Origin: Trifolium pratense | Lineage: Eukaryota; Streptophyta; Magnoliopsida; Fabales; Fabaceae | Direction of reading: 5' to 3' | Length of the DNA stretch: 64,000 nucleotides | Assembly (NCBI RefSeq): GCF_020283565.1 | Contig: NC_060059.1 | Coordinates: forward strand, 9,617,501 to 9,681,500 | Shown: positions 35,506-47,052 of the stretch, piece by piece | How the letters are laid out: each line of letters starts with the position of its first letter | Numbering within the stretch: position 1 is the first letter of the stretch | The notes under the pieces: model-generated | What the model was told of the DNA's origin: nothing | What the model saw: only the letters and a program-made list of their open reading frames with translations | The model's database searches: none | Translations under genes and position numbers: made by a program

Positions 35506-36882
35506 TTAGTTGAAAGTAAAAGCAACTTCACTGTTATTATCTTCTTCATCTTGATCTTCACTTCCACTTGCTTCTTCTTCTTTGAAATTTTCATTTGCTT
35601 TATATTCATGATCAAAGCTCAAAGATTCCAATGTATGTGGAGCGTGGCCATTACCGAAAGCACGAACATGATCTTTAAGTGATCTTTTATGTTTGAAATC
35701 AGAACCACAGATACAGAACCAAAGCTTGCCACAATTCTTCTCATGTGTTCTCCAATCACCTCTCACAGCAAATGGTTTCCTACACTTCCTGCACTCGAAT
35801 GTTTTCCCTCCATGTTTCCTCTTGAAGTGTGTTTGAAGTGTCCTGAAATCTTTCAATGGTCTTGATCTTGGATAGTTTATGTTGTTTTTGCATCCCTCAG
35901 CACAACAATAGCAGGGTAGTTTCAACATTGATGAAGATGATGATGTTGGTTTTGAGCCTTTTAGAGATTCAGGTCCTTTTCTATATTGTGATCCATGTCC
36001 CCACATATGCATCTTCCATAAACACATGCAACAATTAATATTTTAATTAGATAAATTTATATCATAAATTAAGGGGAAAAAACTTGAGAGCTTGAAACGG
36101 AGAAAAACTCCTTAGAATTCATATTGATTTATAAAAACAGCAAATAAATACATGAGATGTTCTGCATATATAGAGCTCGTAGAGAATCAACAAACTAACT
36201 AGTAACTACTACTAACAAACTTTTATATTTCTATTAAATAAGGTGCACCAAAAAAACTACACTATACTCCCTCCGGTCTCATACATAAACAAAGGTTCAT
36301 TTTTCAGGTTTATTGAAGACTACTCTATACTCCCACCAGTCTCATATATAAGTAAAGGTTAATTTTTCAGGTTCATTGAAACTGAAAAAATGAATCTTTG
36401 CTTATATATGACACCAGAGGAAGTATATGTTGAGACATATAATTTAAATAAAAGATTGAAATGAATGAATGAACCTGCATGTTGTTGAAACGGTTGAAGG
36501 TTTTGTTGCAGACAGAGCAGGAGAATTGGGTGGGACCAATAAGGATTTGGGAAGGAGAAGGGATCCAGTATTGAGGAATGGGATTGTGAGGTGGTTCGGA
36601 AGTGGAAGTTGGATTAAGGGAAATGTGGAGGAGAGGGGAAGAAAGTGCTACATTTACAGCAAAAGTATGATCATGAAGAGGAGAGATAGTATTTTGTTGA
36701 AGGGGAGGAGGGATAGTAGTGGTGGATGATGAGAGTTTGGGAGGAGCTGGTGGTATTTGTTGGTGGCCAGGAGGGGCAAGAGAAAGGAAAATGGAATCTT
36801 CATCTTCTAAACTGCTGCAGGAGATACTCTCACTAGTACTCACACAAGATAATGAGTAGTACTGATGATGATGAGTTTGCAT
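35506..36882 (-). CDS. WIP-domain C2H2 zinc-finger protein, WIP6/DOT5-like
   Basis: Two exons on the minus strand: 36882-36475 and 36012-35506, joined in phase 0 at NNMQ/MHMW with a GT..AG intron (36474-36013). This gives 304 residues. The N-terminal half is Ser/Pro-rich; the conserved block starts [18 protein letters not shown], the W-I-P signature of the family. Zinc ligands follow: [32 protein letters not shown], then [22 protein letters not shown] and [21 protein letters not shown]. The C-terminal tail is acidic. The SSSSS insert before MLKLPCYCC and the ..[11 protein letters not shown] pattern resemble WIP6/DOT5 more than TT1 or NTT; this is from memory. The family acts in the nucleus in organ and tissue patterning. 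An upstream in-frame ATG at 37008 would add 42 residues; I chose 36882 because the added part looks like UTR. Confidence 0.9.
36265..36425. mobile_element. Stowaway-type MITE in the WIP intron
   Basis: Ends TACTCCCTCCGGTCTCATAC and, inverted, TACTTCCTCTGGTGTCATAT; TA flanks both. A second, diverged copy of the left end (TACTCCCACCAGTCTCATAT) lies inside at about 36329, so the left end has been duplicated in tandem. The long inverted ends would form a hairpin in the pre-mRNA. Confidence 0.8.
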
Positions 36883-37008
36883 GGTGATGCAGCATGCAGT
36901 TGATGGGATAGGATCAATGGATGGTGTGTAGATAGATAAAAAGGCAGGAGGATTGGTTAAGGAGAGGGCTTTTTCGGTTTTTGTTTTGATATGCGGTGAA
37001 ACTCGCAC

Positions 37009-37884
37009 ACATTAAATGTTAAAAACCGGATATTGTAATTTAAATTTACGCACCAGAATACTCCTTCCGTAATATTTTATAAGTAAATTTCATCTTAAAA
37101 TGGTTCGGTAATTTAGAGTTCAACTATGAAGTAAGTAAAATCTGACTAATAATTATTCTCGTTAAGAATCGAATTTGAATTCTCTGGAACAATTCGTCCT
37201 AAAAAAAGATCATTTAACCACTTGAGCTCTATATCTTAGTTATCATACATATGCGTCTTTGATGACTATAGTGTCAATTAGTGTCTATTAATGATAATAA
37301 AATTAGATGATAAAGCTCACAAATAAATCTATCTATAATGTTATACACACAAAGAGATGTGACATAAATGTGCATTGATCTCCAACCCAAAATTGAAAGT
37401 GTGAAGGTCCAATTTCTTTCCATTTGAGACAGAGAAAACACACAAAAATGTATATAGTAAGTGGAAAGTGAAGAAGAGAGAGTGATAGTGTGAAGAGAGT
37501 AAGTAGACATGGAGAACTGTAAATGGGAAGGCGTGTGTCCCTATTGCCCAAGTGATTGCGATAGTCACAGACACACAGTGTGATTGTGATGCAAAAGGTA
37601 TTGCATCTAATGAAAGCTCCAGTGTAAGTAATTCACGACTTTAACTTTACCTATGGATTATATAATTAATGTTTCTCATTCTTTGTGCTTACATCTCATT
37701 TATTTATACCTGCTGCTTTAAGCGAAATTCAAACTCGATATCTTGAAATTACAATATTAAGCTCTTATTATTAAGTCATTGTATTCTCTTGACAATTTTT
37801 TCGACACTACTTACTAACTAGGGAGAATTTAGTCAAACCTACTCAAATGAGGATTTTTTGGTGTTGAACCCGACCCGAGTCAAA
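37009..37884. other. Region upstream of the WIP gene
   Basis: Probable promoter of the minus-strand WIP gene. A Stowaway end (ACTCCTTCCGTAATATTTTA) is at about 37060, and SINE-like minus-strand stretches occur at about 37110-37240 (AGAGCTCAAGTGGTTAAATG; AATTCAAATTCGATTC) and 37725-37800. Overlapping short minus frames at 37333-37574 look like chance. Confidence 0.4.
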
Positions 37885-38300
37885 ATGCGTGTGGTGTTCG
37901 GCGGAGTTGGAAAGCGAGGTGCATCTATTTGGGTCATGCCCCTTTGTGTATTCTTTGTGGTATAAGATTTTCAATTGGTTTGATTTGCGTTCCATGGTAC
38001 CTATAGATAATGACCCTCTCATGTTGCTGCAAATGTTTTGCATTGAAAATGGTCATGGTAAAAAAAACATCTCAAGGGCCTTTTATCAGGTACTCGGTAG
38101 TATGGTCGATTTAGAGAGCTAAAAATAATTCTATTTTCAACTCAAAAGTGACGCCGGTTGATGACATTTTTGGCTATCATCAAAGTGGTTAATAGGGGAG
38201 GGGGGGTTTGGATCTTGTATTGATTGTTAGAAGGATGTTTCACTTTAGGAATTTTGGTGCTCTTTCTTAGGTGTTTTCTTGGGTTAACTATTCCTTGTAC
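37885..38300 (+). pseudogene. LINE fragment, reverse-transcriptase zinc-binding (zf-RVT) region
   Basis: 37889-38050 reads MWCSAELESEVHLFGSCPFVYSLWYKIFNWFDL, matching the zf-RVT pattern C..C....E...HLF..C.....W..I..W. Later pieces (FYQVLGSMVDLE) fade out. Reverse transcriptase is missing. 38300-39204 beyond is AT-rich with nothing recognised. Confidence 0.75.
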
Positions 38301-39204
38301 TTAATCTCGTTTTGTGAGTATAGTAATGCCACATTCATTGGCTTATATATGCAACTATTCACAACCTCACAAAATATGCATTATTCTAACCTCGACTTCA
38401 ACCTCAAGTTTATACTGACTGGGCGTCAGAGTGTTTTCCATAGGTAACCCCCTTTATGCTCGGATTCTGACTTCCGGTTTAGAACATTTCTTTCATTGGT
38501 CCACCAAATAAGTTCTCTACCATCACTTCTATCTCTTGAGATAAAACTTGAATTTTGTTACCAACAGTACATTATTTGTACTTTTTAACCTTTATATATA
38601 ATTATTTTTTGTATGGTTAAAAAAACTATGAAGTTAACACCTCAAATGTATATGCTATGAAATTAACATGCATTATTAAAAATCTACAATCAAAGTGGAA
38701 ACTTTTGCATAAGTATCATGATTATTAGTAGTATATAATTGGCGAAAATTCTGAATGTCGGGAGAAAAAGTGTGAAAAATATGTGACGATTCTTGTGTTG
38801 TGTTGTGTTGTGTCACACGTGAAGTGTGTTAGCACTTTTAACCTTGGGCAAAAAAGAGAAAATGAAGACAGCATTAATGGGCTCAAGTATAAGGGCTAGA
38901 TGTTAATGGTAGGCCATATACTCTTATGTTTGATTGGACATAGCCCTAATAAAAACCTTTTATTGACTGTTCCACCCATCCCATCAACTACTATGTATCT
39001 TTGCTCACATTCAGATGATCCATTGATTGGGACGCTAAAAAGGTCAGGTAAATATTCCAATTTGAGTTTACCATGTTTTTTTTCTTCCGCGAGTACAGGT
39101 ATCTATCGCTTTGGATTTTCGTAAGAGCGTCACGCGGTTGTAGTTCTCAATTGTTCGATTTAAATAGAAGGTTGAAATCGTTTTACTATACAAGTGATTT
39201 AAAT

Positions 39205-39562
39205 TATTAGAATTTGAGATGCTTATACTCAACCATAAAAGCTAATTTGAGAGTTGAGGTTTGCACTACACATATAAAGACCATCTCTGCCATATCTCTA
39301 GTCAATGTGAGACTTCTAACACACCCCCTCCCCTCACGTCCAGAATTGAACAAGCTGGAACGTGGAATCAACAACAACGGGTGGCCCAAATATGGGAGGT
39401 CTCCACAACAAACAACAAATGGATCTAGGATAGGCTCTGATACCATATTAGAATTTGAGAGGCCTATACTCAACCGCAAAAGCTAGCTTGAGAGTTGAGG
39501 TTTGCACTACACTTATAAAGGCTATATATGTCATATCTCTAGCCAATGTGGGACTTCTAACA
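39205..39562 (-). mobile_element. TRIM (miniature LTR retrotransposon), 358 bp
   Basis: Two 117-bp LTRs (39205-39321 and 39446-39562). On the minus strand each begins TGTTAGAAGTC(C/T)CACATTG and ends TTCTAATA. The minus-strand primer-binding site TGGTATCAGAGCC, complementary to initiator tRNA-Met, is at 39433-39445 directly after the 5' LTR. A polypurine tract (GAGGGGAGGGGGTG) directly precedes the other LTR. Flanks TAAAT and TAGAT may be a target duplication with one mismatch. The interior is only 124 bp and has no coding capacity. Confidence 0.9.
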
Positions 39563-40901
39563 TAGATGATCCGATCTGAAATCAACGACCCAAATTTATT
39601 ACCGCGTGGAAGTGTGTGAATGTTGACAGCATGAGACTCTGGTCCGGCTAAAATTTTGGTGAAACAAAAGAAAAGTGCAAAACAAATAAAAGTTTCAACC
39701 ACTTGTTATACCTATTATATTATAATTAGAAAGTTAATAAACAAAAGAGTTAAATAAATAAATGTTCTTGTAGTTTTTCAGAATTTTATTTTTGATCCTT
39801 AAAGATTTTTTCGGCACTTTTTTGTGTTGAAGTATTTTCTGTCATGATTTTTTGTCCTTACTTTTCTCGCTACAAGGATGAAAATCAAAACTCGCTATAA
39901 AAATAGGGACTGAAAAGATATTTAACACATAAAATAATGTATATGATTCTAAAATCTGCATGAGTCCAAACATAATTGTAAATATTGCACTTTGCTTTAG
40001 ATATGCATTTTATCACTTTTCTCCATATACTTTAATTATGTACCCTTGTCGTGGCTTAATATGAGAATATTAAAATATCCTATCCTATTATCCTATATGA
40101 TAAAAAAGCTTAATGGCTCATGAGCTTAGGTAAGGAAACAGATCAACAACTTTTTGAAGGTAGACAAGAAGATAGCTGAATGATAGCTCAATTGCAAACT
40201 CATTTTACCTAAAATTAAATGACTTAAAGATCATTCCAAAACTAGACAAGAGATAATGCATAAATATATATAGAGTCTTTGGATTCGATCTAATTAACAC
40301 ATGACATGGATTGAATGACATGGGCCAAACATGTACATAATAAAGTGAATCCTGTAGCTCGTGCACGAGTTATGTATTAGTGGGACTTGAATGTGGGAAA
40401 GACAATGGTAAATTTTCCATTTTTTTGTTCTTGTACGAGAAAGGAAATTCACTTGGACAAACCTAACAGTAGTAGTATATCAAACTTTCATAGCTCCTCA
40501 TCATTCATATGTCACTTTCTCATTTCACTCTTCATGTTGTTGATACTCTCCATCCCTTGTATTTTTCTCTCATTTCACTCTTTATGTTCTATGAAACTCA
40601 TACACCAAATATGATTCTCATAAATCGATCGAGAGCAAATATAGTAATAATTTGAAAATTAATTGATTGGATGTAATCACGTGTTGTTAGTGTCGGTGTT
40701 TTGTCGATATTAGACACATAATATGTGTTGGACACAAGACATGTATTCAATTCAATCAGAAGTGTTGGTATTTTACAATATATGATATGTGAATTTCTTT
40801 TTTTCTGAAGACTAGCTTGTTTTTTTACGGACTCTCAACTCAAGAAGATGAACATCACTGACTGATAAAAGTAGTTCCATTACGGCAATGTCTCCTCCTC
40901 A
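39563..40901. other. Intergenic, AT-rich
   Basis: No gene or element recognised beyond a short GTGTCGGTG-type repeat at about 40690-40745. Confidence 0.4.
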
Positions 40902-41365
40902 CAAGCCCGGTTTTGAGCCAGGGCAAGCAGGGCCCGAGTCCAGGACCTCCAAAAAATTGGGGCCTCAATTTTTTTTGGCCTATCATGCTAAAACTGGTTA
41001 AGTATTTGTGCTGAGATTTCATTTACAAGAGATGATGGCAGCTCAGTTGCTGCACGCATCTTTGTTGATTTTTCGAAACAGGATGGAGTGGGTTAAATTA
41101 TCGGTTGTGCCATTTTTTTGTTTGTCTTATTTCAATAGATCATGTTTCAACAAATGACAATCAATACCACCCATAAAACTTATAAATAAAACTGAAAATT
41201 TATTTCCTTTTACAAAATGATGATTTTTTCTGTAAATAAAATTATTTTATAACTCATAAATAACTTTACTACTTTATTTATATAAAAAAACTACATTTAT
41301 TATTTCTTTGAAAATAAAGAATTAATTTATAAAATTAAATTGTAATTTTATATAATTTTTATAAG

Positions 41366-41410
41366 AAAACACTATCAATTTTTTTAGATCATCAAAACAC
41401 TATCAATTTT
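41366..41410 (-). repeat. Micro-insertion with 17-bp target duplication
   Basis: AAAACACTATCAATTTT at 41366-41382 and 41394-41410 flanks the 11-bp insert TTTAGATCATC. Confidence 0.65.
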
Positions 41411-41748
41411 ATTATTTATTTTATTTGTCATGTACATGTTAATTTTATTTATTAATTATCTCTTAATTTTTTATTTATCGTTTCAATTTCAATGTTGCGG
41501 AATATGACATTTCTTTTAGGGATAGGATCAATTGACTTAAGGTGTCAAAATTAGTTTGACATCAAATCATATCCATTGATTTGATTTAATCTAATGACTA
41601 ACATTTAATGGGTTAAACACTCACATGAGCATATTGTATTGTATCCAGTTTTCTCCTAATCAGCAACACCTCTTCTTTTCACTCCTTGTTGCTTGCAGAA
41701 AACTAAACCCAAAACAAGTTTTTTCTTCCCTATGGCATTATCATATAA

Positions 41749-41938
41749 GAATAATGCTAGCAACACACTCTTTAACAAACACACTCCAACACACTCTCTT
41801 TTATTGGTTGAAATTCACATGGGTCTCATAAAAAAATGTGGACCCATATAACTTTTATGGGACCCATATAAATTTTAACCAATAAAAGAGAGTGTGTTAG
41901 AGTGTGTTTGTTATTGGAGTGTGTTGCTAGCACTCCTC
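41749..41938. mobile_element. Mutator-type MITE, 190 bp, nested in a hAT element
   Basis: Perfect 10-bp target duplication TATCATATAA (41739-41748 and 41939-41948; Mutator-type duplications are usually 9-10 bp). Inverted ends of about 60 bp: TGCTAGCAACACACTC ... and ... GAGTGTGTTGCTAGCA, with AATAAAAGAGAGTGTGTT inside. Confidence 0.88.
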
Positions 41939-42609
41939 TATCATATAATTCCTATCCTATACCATATTAGTATTTTTATTTCATTATCAGGGGTCCATTT
42001 TTTTAAAATGATGTTTTTTTTAAAAAAAAATACATTTTTTATTAGTGGTCCATTTTTATTATTTACCTTGAACCTCCAAAATCTCAGAGCCGACCCTGCC
42101 TCCTCATATATGTACAAAATTTCAACCGTTATTTGTTGATCACTAGTTTTCGTCCGTCATGAGGCACACATGGATTATTCCCCTTCCAAGTAAATTTTTG
42201 CTAAACACATGAGTTAGAACATGAGTTAGAAATCAACTTCTAATAACCACCTGCTTTAAGAGAATGAAACTAATAGTATTAGCATTACTGTGAAAAATGA
42301 GAGGAAAAAATATTAACGGTAGAAGTCATGATTTTATGTGTTCCCTTAAAACTTTGGAGGTCAAAAAAAGTGTAAAAACAAAATAATCTCTTTTTTTTTT
42401 TTTTTTGGTAAGGAAAATAATTTCTTTATTGATACTATACAAAACGATATAGAAAATGTGAAAATGTATTTTTGCAAAAAGAATTATATTTGAGATGGAG
42501 GTAGTAATAGATAGGCAGAAGAACCTCTCGTAAAAAAAACAAAGATGTGTGGAACCTATTTGAATTTTTTTCGTTGAGAGGTGATTTTTTAGGTGAATTC
42601 CGGTACACA

Positions 42610-42760
42610 TATTATGTTGATATGTATCGGTACACAACTTAGGTGGATGATTGTGATTGGTTCACAAATATTATTTAATATAGAAAAATTAATAAATATT
42701 ATTTTTAAACCAATCAGTATCATCTACCTCAACAAATGTACCGGTACATATCCACATAAT
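42610..42760. mobile_element. MITE, about 150 bp
   Basis: ATTATGTTGATATGTATCGG (left) faces CCGGTACATATCCACATAAT (right) as inverted ends, and further inside GATTGGTT faces AACCAATC. Target duplication not resolved. 42107-42609 before it is AT-rich with nothing recognised. Confidence 0.65.
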
Positions 42761-42787
42761 TAATCAATCTTATTAAATTTTTTTTTG

Positions 42788-42906
42788 TCAAGTAGCCTAA
42801 TGACTAAAAAATCCACCTTAAAGGTGAATAAGTGGAATGTCCCAAATTTGAACTCGAACTCCTGCACATATAGTGTGGTGTCTCTACCAACTGAGGGACC
42901 GAACTT
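42788..42906 (-). mobile_element. SINE-A copy
   Basis: On the minus strand: CTCAGTTGGTAGAGACACC (box A), GGAGTTCGAGTTCAAATT (box B), conserved body, then GGCTACTTGAC and an A-tail. Box A is nearly perfect against tRNA consensus. Confidence 0.75.
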
Positions 42907-43068
42907 ATTAATATATTTAATACTTATTTTTGTGTTGTTTCATCTTGTAGAAAAGAATTAGACTACAAATATTTTAGTAGCCTTAATTTTTAAAGGCTCG
43001 TTTCAAATTTCCTCGCTTCTAAATTGGTTGGACCGGCACTTATTTGAATGATATTTTGGGACAAAATA

Positions 43069-43321
43069 AGAGGATTTTTTTTGCCATCCTACCTGCTTCT
43101 CGCGCGTCCTACGCATTTTTATTTTTATTCTTTCGATACTTAAGTAGTGGATATTATAAAAATGAAATTATTTTAAAAAAAATTTTCCGCTACTTAAGTA
43201 GCGGACGTTATATAAAAATAAATCTGATAATGTATTTTTGGGATATATCTGCTACTTAAGTATTTTTGTAAATTCATAAAGCGCACGAGAAATTGTGTAG
43301 GGCGGCGAAAAAGAGAATCTC
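43069..43321. mobile_element. Possible MITE with CTACTTAAGTAG palindromes
   Basis: GAGGATTTTTTTTGCC..CTCGCGCG (left) faces, inverted, GAGATTCTCTTTTTCGCC..CTCGTGCG (right). The interior repeats CTACTTAAGTAG-type palindromes three times. Related sequence occurs at about 43620-43830 (TTCGCCCCC..., GCTACTTAAATAACG, GGGGGCGCGAG). Target duplication not found. Confidence 0.4.
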
Positions 43322-44181
43322 CAAAATAAAGCTTTTATTACTGCTTACAAATTGAGTTGCTAGCTTTAGTAATTCGTAGGTACCGCGGAAATGGGCTTTA
43401 TTTGAGCCCGTGATAGTTGGTTTGTATTATTGTTTTGTTTCATACACTTTTCTTTTTTCTTTGGTCCAAATATCATGATTCCTTCTTCTCGCGCCTCCTG
43501 TGTCTCGCACGCGCTCCTCGGTTTTCCAACACTACCTCTCTCATAATGTAGGATGTGAGTGTTTAAATAGCAAAAATTGAGAAAACAAGTTTGCAACTAA
43601 AATGCGAACCTTATAAAATCAAATTATTTTTTCGCCCCCTATTTTATAAGGTTCACATTCTATGATGCTAACTATTTTTTTCCTAGATTTGGTGTCGTCT
43701 GAGTTCGCTACTTAAATAACGAGGGAGATATTTTTGAAATTTTCAGAGGCGAACGAGAACTTTTAGGGGGCGCGAGAATAAAATCTCAAATATCATACCC
43801 TTCGTTACTTGATATTTTAAAACATATTTTTTAATATAATTAATCAAAGGAGGGTGGAAGAAGGCGTCTTTTTGGTGGAGAAATTTATCGAAGAAGGGTG
43901 AAATTTATTGTACATTGTTTAATGCCTTGAAAACAACTTTGAAAACCAAGTTTGAACAAATAGAGCACAGACCTGCCATATCAGACTTAAAGCCAAACCC
44001 ATAATACCTTTCTTTAATCCTAAGGTCCTTTAAAAGCTACCGTATGTACCACTCTACCTATACATACATAGTTAGACACCTCCCTGCATCACTCTCACTC
44101 TCTTCTTTTCAATCTCACTCTCCTCTCTCTTTTTTCTTTCTCTATCCATTTCTCTATCTATTTCATATCTCACAAACAAGT

Positions 44182-44780
44182 ATGAGTCTTAAAACTAAGA
44201 AATTTGAATCATCTTCTTCTTCTTCATCTGTTGGCAAAAAGAGAGCACTTCTGATCTATACATGGGATGATTGTTTAGAAGTTGAAGATAGAAAAATTTA
44301 ATTTTCCTCAAGAAAATATAGATAGGCAGTCAGATCTTAGGATATTTGACAACGAAGGTCCAGGTTTAATTGCTGCCATCGATTATCAAGTCTTGGAAGG
44401 TAATATTTTAAATTTTAATGTTTGTTGTTAATGAATAATATTTTTTTCTAAACAATTTTATTAATTTATTTTATTTGTTATGTGTAGTTAATGATCTCAT
44501 AGTACATGTGAAAGAGTTGCCTAAAGATACAAAGTTTCTATTTATCATAGATGCTTGTTTTGGAGCCAATTTCATGAAGTTGTTTAGTGAAAATGTTGTT
44601 ATGATGTTTTCTTCAAAAGAAACAGAAGAATCCAAGGGTAACATTTGGTATGGTTCGCATTCTACCAATGCTTTTTTGCACTGTGTTGTGAGAGATTCCG
44701 AGACAACATTACAAAGTTATTAGAGCTTATTAAGATTAAATTAAGAAATTTGGGTATTGATCAAACACCGCGTGGGTTAT
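44182..44780 (+). pseudogene. Metacaspase-like pseudogene, copy 1
   Basis: Starts MSLKTKKFESSSSSSSVGKK then RALLIYTWDDCLEVED, resembling the beginning of a caspase-like p20 domain (K-RALLIG-type strand). A frameshift to the next frame gives KFNFPQENID and FDNEGPGLIAAIDYQVLE. After a spliceable GT..AG intron (44400-44487) it continues VNDLIVHVKELPKDTKFLFIIDACFGANFMKLFS. The IIDAC cysteine context matches type I metacaspases (IDACHSG), but HSG is FGA, and the segment holding the catalytic His is missing. A second frame break after TTLQSY leads to ELIKIKLRNLGIDQTPR, like the metacaspase C-terminal part. The intact family are Arg/Lys-specific cysteine proteases; this copy cannot be active. Confidence 0.75.
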
Positions 44781-44805
44781 GTAACAATGAGTAAGAAATT
44801 TTGGT

Positions 44806-45318
44806 TTTCCGGCCAATTTTTGGGGTTTTCCGCCGATTTTAGGGTTTATAATTGATTTTTGGATTTTTTGCCGATTTTAGGTTTTTCTGCCGTTTTTTCG
44901 GGTTGCCGGCCGATTTTAGATTTTACAGTCGATTTTTTGGATTTTTGCCGATTTTAGGTTTTTCTGCCAATATTTCGGGTTGCCGGCCGATTTTAGGTTT
45001 TATAGTCGATTTTTTGGATTTTGGCCGATTTTAGGTTTTCGGCCGATTTTTTGGGTTTTCGGTCGATTTTTTGTTTTTCGGCCGATTTTTTGGGTTTTCA
45101 ACAGATTTTAGGGTTTATAGTCAATTTTTGGAATTTTGGCCGATTTTAGGGTTTATAGTAGATTTTTTGGATTTTGGCCGATTTTAGGTTTTCGGCCGAT
45201 TTTTTGGGTTTTCGGCCGATTTTAGGTTTTTGCTGCCGCTTTTTTGGATTTTCGGCCGATTTAGCGTTTACCTTCGAATTTAGGTTTCTCGGCTAATTTT
45301 AGGTTTATGGTCGATTTT
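44806..45318 (+). repeat. Minisatellite 1 (GGCCGATTTTAGG-type)
   Basis: About 20 short units of 15-25 bp built on TTTTCGGCCGATTTT(TTGGG/AGG), with variants such as TTTATAGTCGATTTTTTGGA. All frames parts read Phe-rich peptides (FADFRF, FGRFFGF), an effect of composition. Confidence 0.9.
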
Positions 45319-45785
45319 ATTAAAATAAATAAAATTAAATGAAGGAAATTCAATGACATTATTCAAACAAAGAATTTTACAATTAATGGAATTTCAACAC
45401 TTTATCCAAACACTGGAATTTGAAAATCAAGGGAATTCAATTGAATCAATTGAATTGCCTAGTATTTAAAATTCCTTGAATTTCTAGAATCCCTCATCCA
45501 AACACACTCTTATTGTACATTGTTTAATGCCTTGAAAACAACTTTGAAAACCAAGTTTGAACAAATAGAGCACAGACCTGCCATATCAGACTTAAACCTA
45601 AACCCATAATACCTTTCTTTAATCCTAAGGTCCTTTAAAAGCTAGCGTATGTACCACTCTACCTATACATACATAGTTAGACACCTCCCTGCATCACTCT
45701 CACTCTCTTCTTTTCAATCTCACTCTCCTCTCTCTTTTTCTTTCTCTATCCCTTTCTCTATCTATTTCATATCTCACAAACAAGT

Positions 45786-46400
45786 ATGAGTCTTAAAACT
45801 AAGAAATTTGAATCATCTTCTTCTTCTTCATCTGTTGGCAAAAAGAGAGCACTTCTGATCTATACATGGGATGATTGTTTAGAAGTTGAAGATAGAAAAA
45901 TTTAATTTTCCTCAAGAAAATATAGATAGGCAGTTAGATCTTAGGATATTTGACAACGAAGGTCCAAGTTTAATTGCTGCCGTCGATTATCAAGTCTTGT
46001 AAGGTAATATTTTAAATTTTAATGTTTGTTGTTAATGAATAATATTTTTTTCTAAACAATTTTATTAATTTATTTTATTTGTAATGTGTAGTTAATGATC
46101 TCATAGTACACGTGAAAGAGTTGCCCAAAGATACAAAGTTTCTATTTATCATAGATGCTTGTTTTGGAGCCAATTTCATGAAGTTGTTTAGTGAAAATGT
46201 TGTTATGATGCTTTCTTCAAAAGAAACAGAAGAATCCAAGGGTAGCATTTGGTATGGTTCGCATTCTACCAATGCTTTTTTGCACTGTGCTGTGAGAGAT
46301 TCCGAGACAACATTACAAAGTTATTAGAGCTTATTAAGATTAAATTAAGAAATTTGGGTATTGATCAAACACCGCGTGAGTTATGTAACAATGAGTAAGA
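45786..46400 (+). pseudogene. Metacaspase-like pseudogene, copy 2
   Basis: Near-identical to copy 1 with the same frameshifts, so the decay is older than the duplication. It adds a private stop: the codon for E in QVLE is TAA here (CTTGTAAGG for CTTGGAAGG near 45998). The second exon (from about 46092) again reads VNDLIVHVKELPKDTKFLF and IIDACFGANF. Catalytic His segment missing as in copy 1. Confidence 0.75.
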
Positions 46401-47052
46401 AATTTTGGTTTTTCGGCCAATTTTTGGGGTTTTCCGCCGATTTTAGGGTTTATAATTGTTTTTTGGATTTTTTGCCGATTTTAGGTTTTTCTGCCAATTT
46501 TTCGGGTTGCCGGCCGATTTTAGGTTTTACAGTCGATTTTTTGGATTTTTGCCGATTTTAGGTTTTTCTGCCAATTTTTCGGGTTGCCGGCCGATTTTAG
46601 GTTTTATAGTCGATTTTTTGGATTTTGGCCGATTTTAGGTTTTCGGCCGATTTTTTGGGTTTTCGGTCAATTTTTTGTTTTTCTGCCGATTTTTTGGGTT
46701 TTCAGCCGATTTTAGGGTTTATAGTCAATTTTTGGAATTTTGACCGATTTTAGGGTTTATAGTCGATTTTTTGGATTTTGGCCGATTTTACGTTTTCGGA
46801 CATTTTTTGGGTTTTCGGTCGATTTTTGGTTTTTCGGCCGATTTTTTGGTTTTTCAGCCGATTTTAGGGTTTATTGTCGATTTTTGGAATTGTGGCCGAT
46901 TTTAGGTTTTTCTGCCGATTTTAGGGTTTATAGTCGATTTTTGGGCTTTTGACCGATTTTAGGTTTTTTCTGCCGATTTTTTGGGTTTTCGGCCGATTTA
47001 GCGTTTATCTTCGATTTTAGGTTTTTCGGCTAATTTTAGGTTTTACGATTAA
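46400..47052 (+). repeat. Minisatellite 2 (GGCCGATTTTAGG-type), expanded
   Basis: Same unit types and order as minisatellite 1 but about 140 bp longer, with extra blocks around 46680-46960. Unit number has changed since the duplication. Confidence 0.9.

Larger units (their letters stand above)
40902..42098. mobile_element. Non-autonomous hAT element with a nested MITE
   Basis: 8-bp target duplication CCTCCTCA (40894-40901 and 42099-42106). Ends CAAGCCCGGTTTTGAGCC and, inverted, CAGGGTCGGCTCTGAGAT; the shared CGGyTyTGAG is typical of plant hAT-like elements. No transposase frame. It is interrupted by the Mutator-type MITE at 41749-41938 and by a micro-insertion at 41366-41410. Confidence 0.78.

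Noticed and set aside
37333..37574. Three overlapping minus-strand open frames upstream of the WIP gene
   Set aside because: Different frames of the same C/T-rich stretch, with no domain; more likely promoter or 5' UTR.
44852..46952. Several open frames coding for Phe-rich proteins
   Set aside because: They translate the minisatellite; the same motif appears in several frames, so composition explains them.
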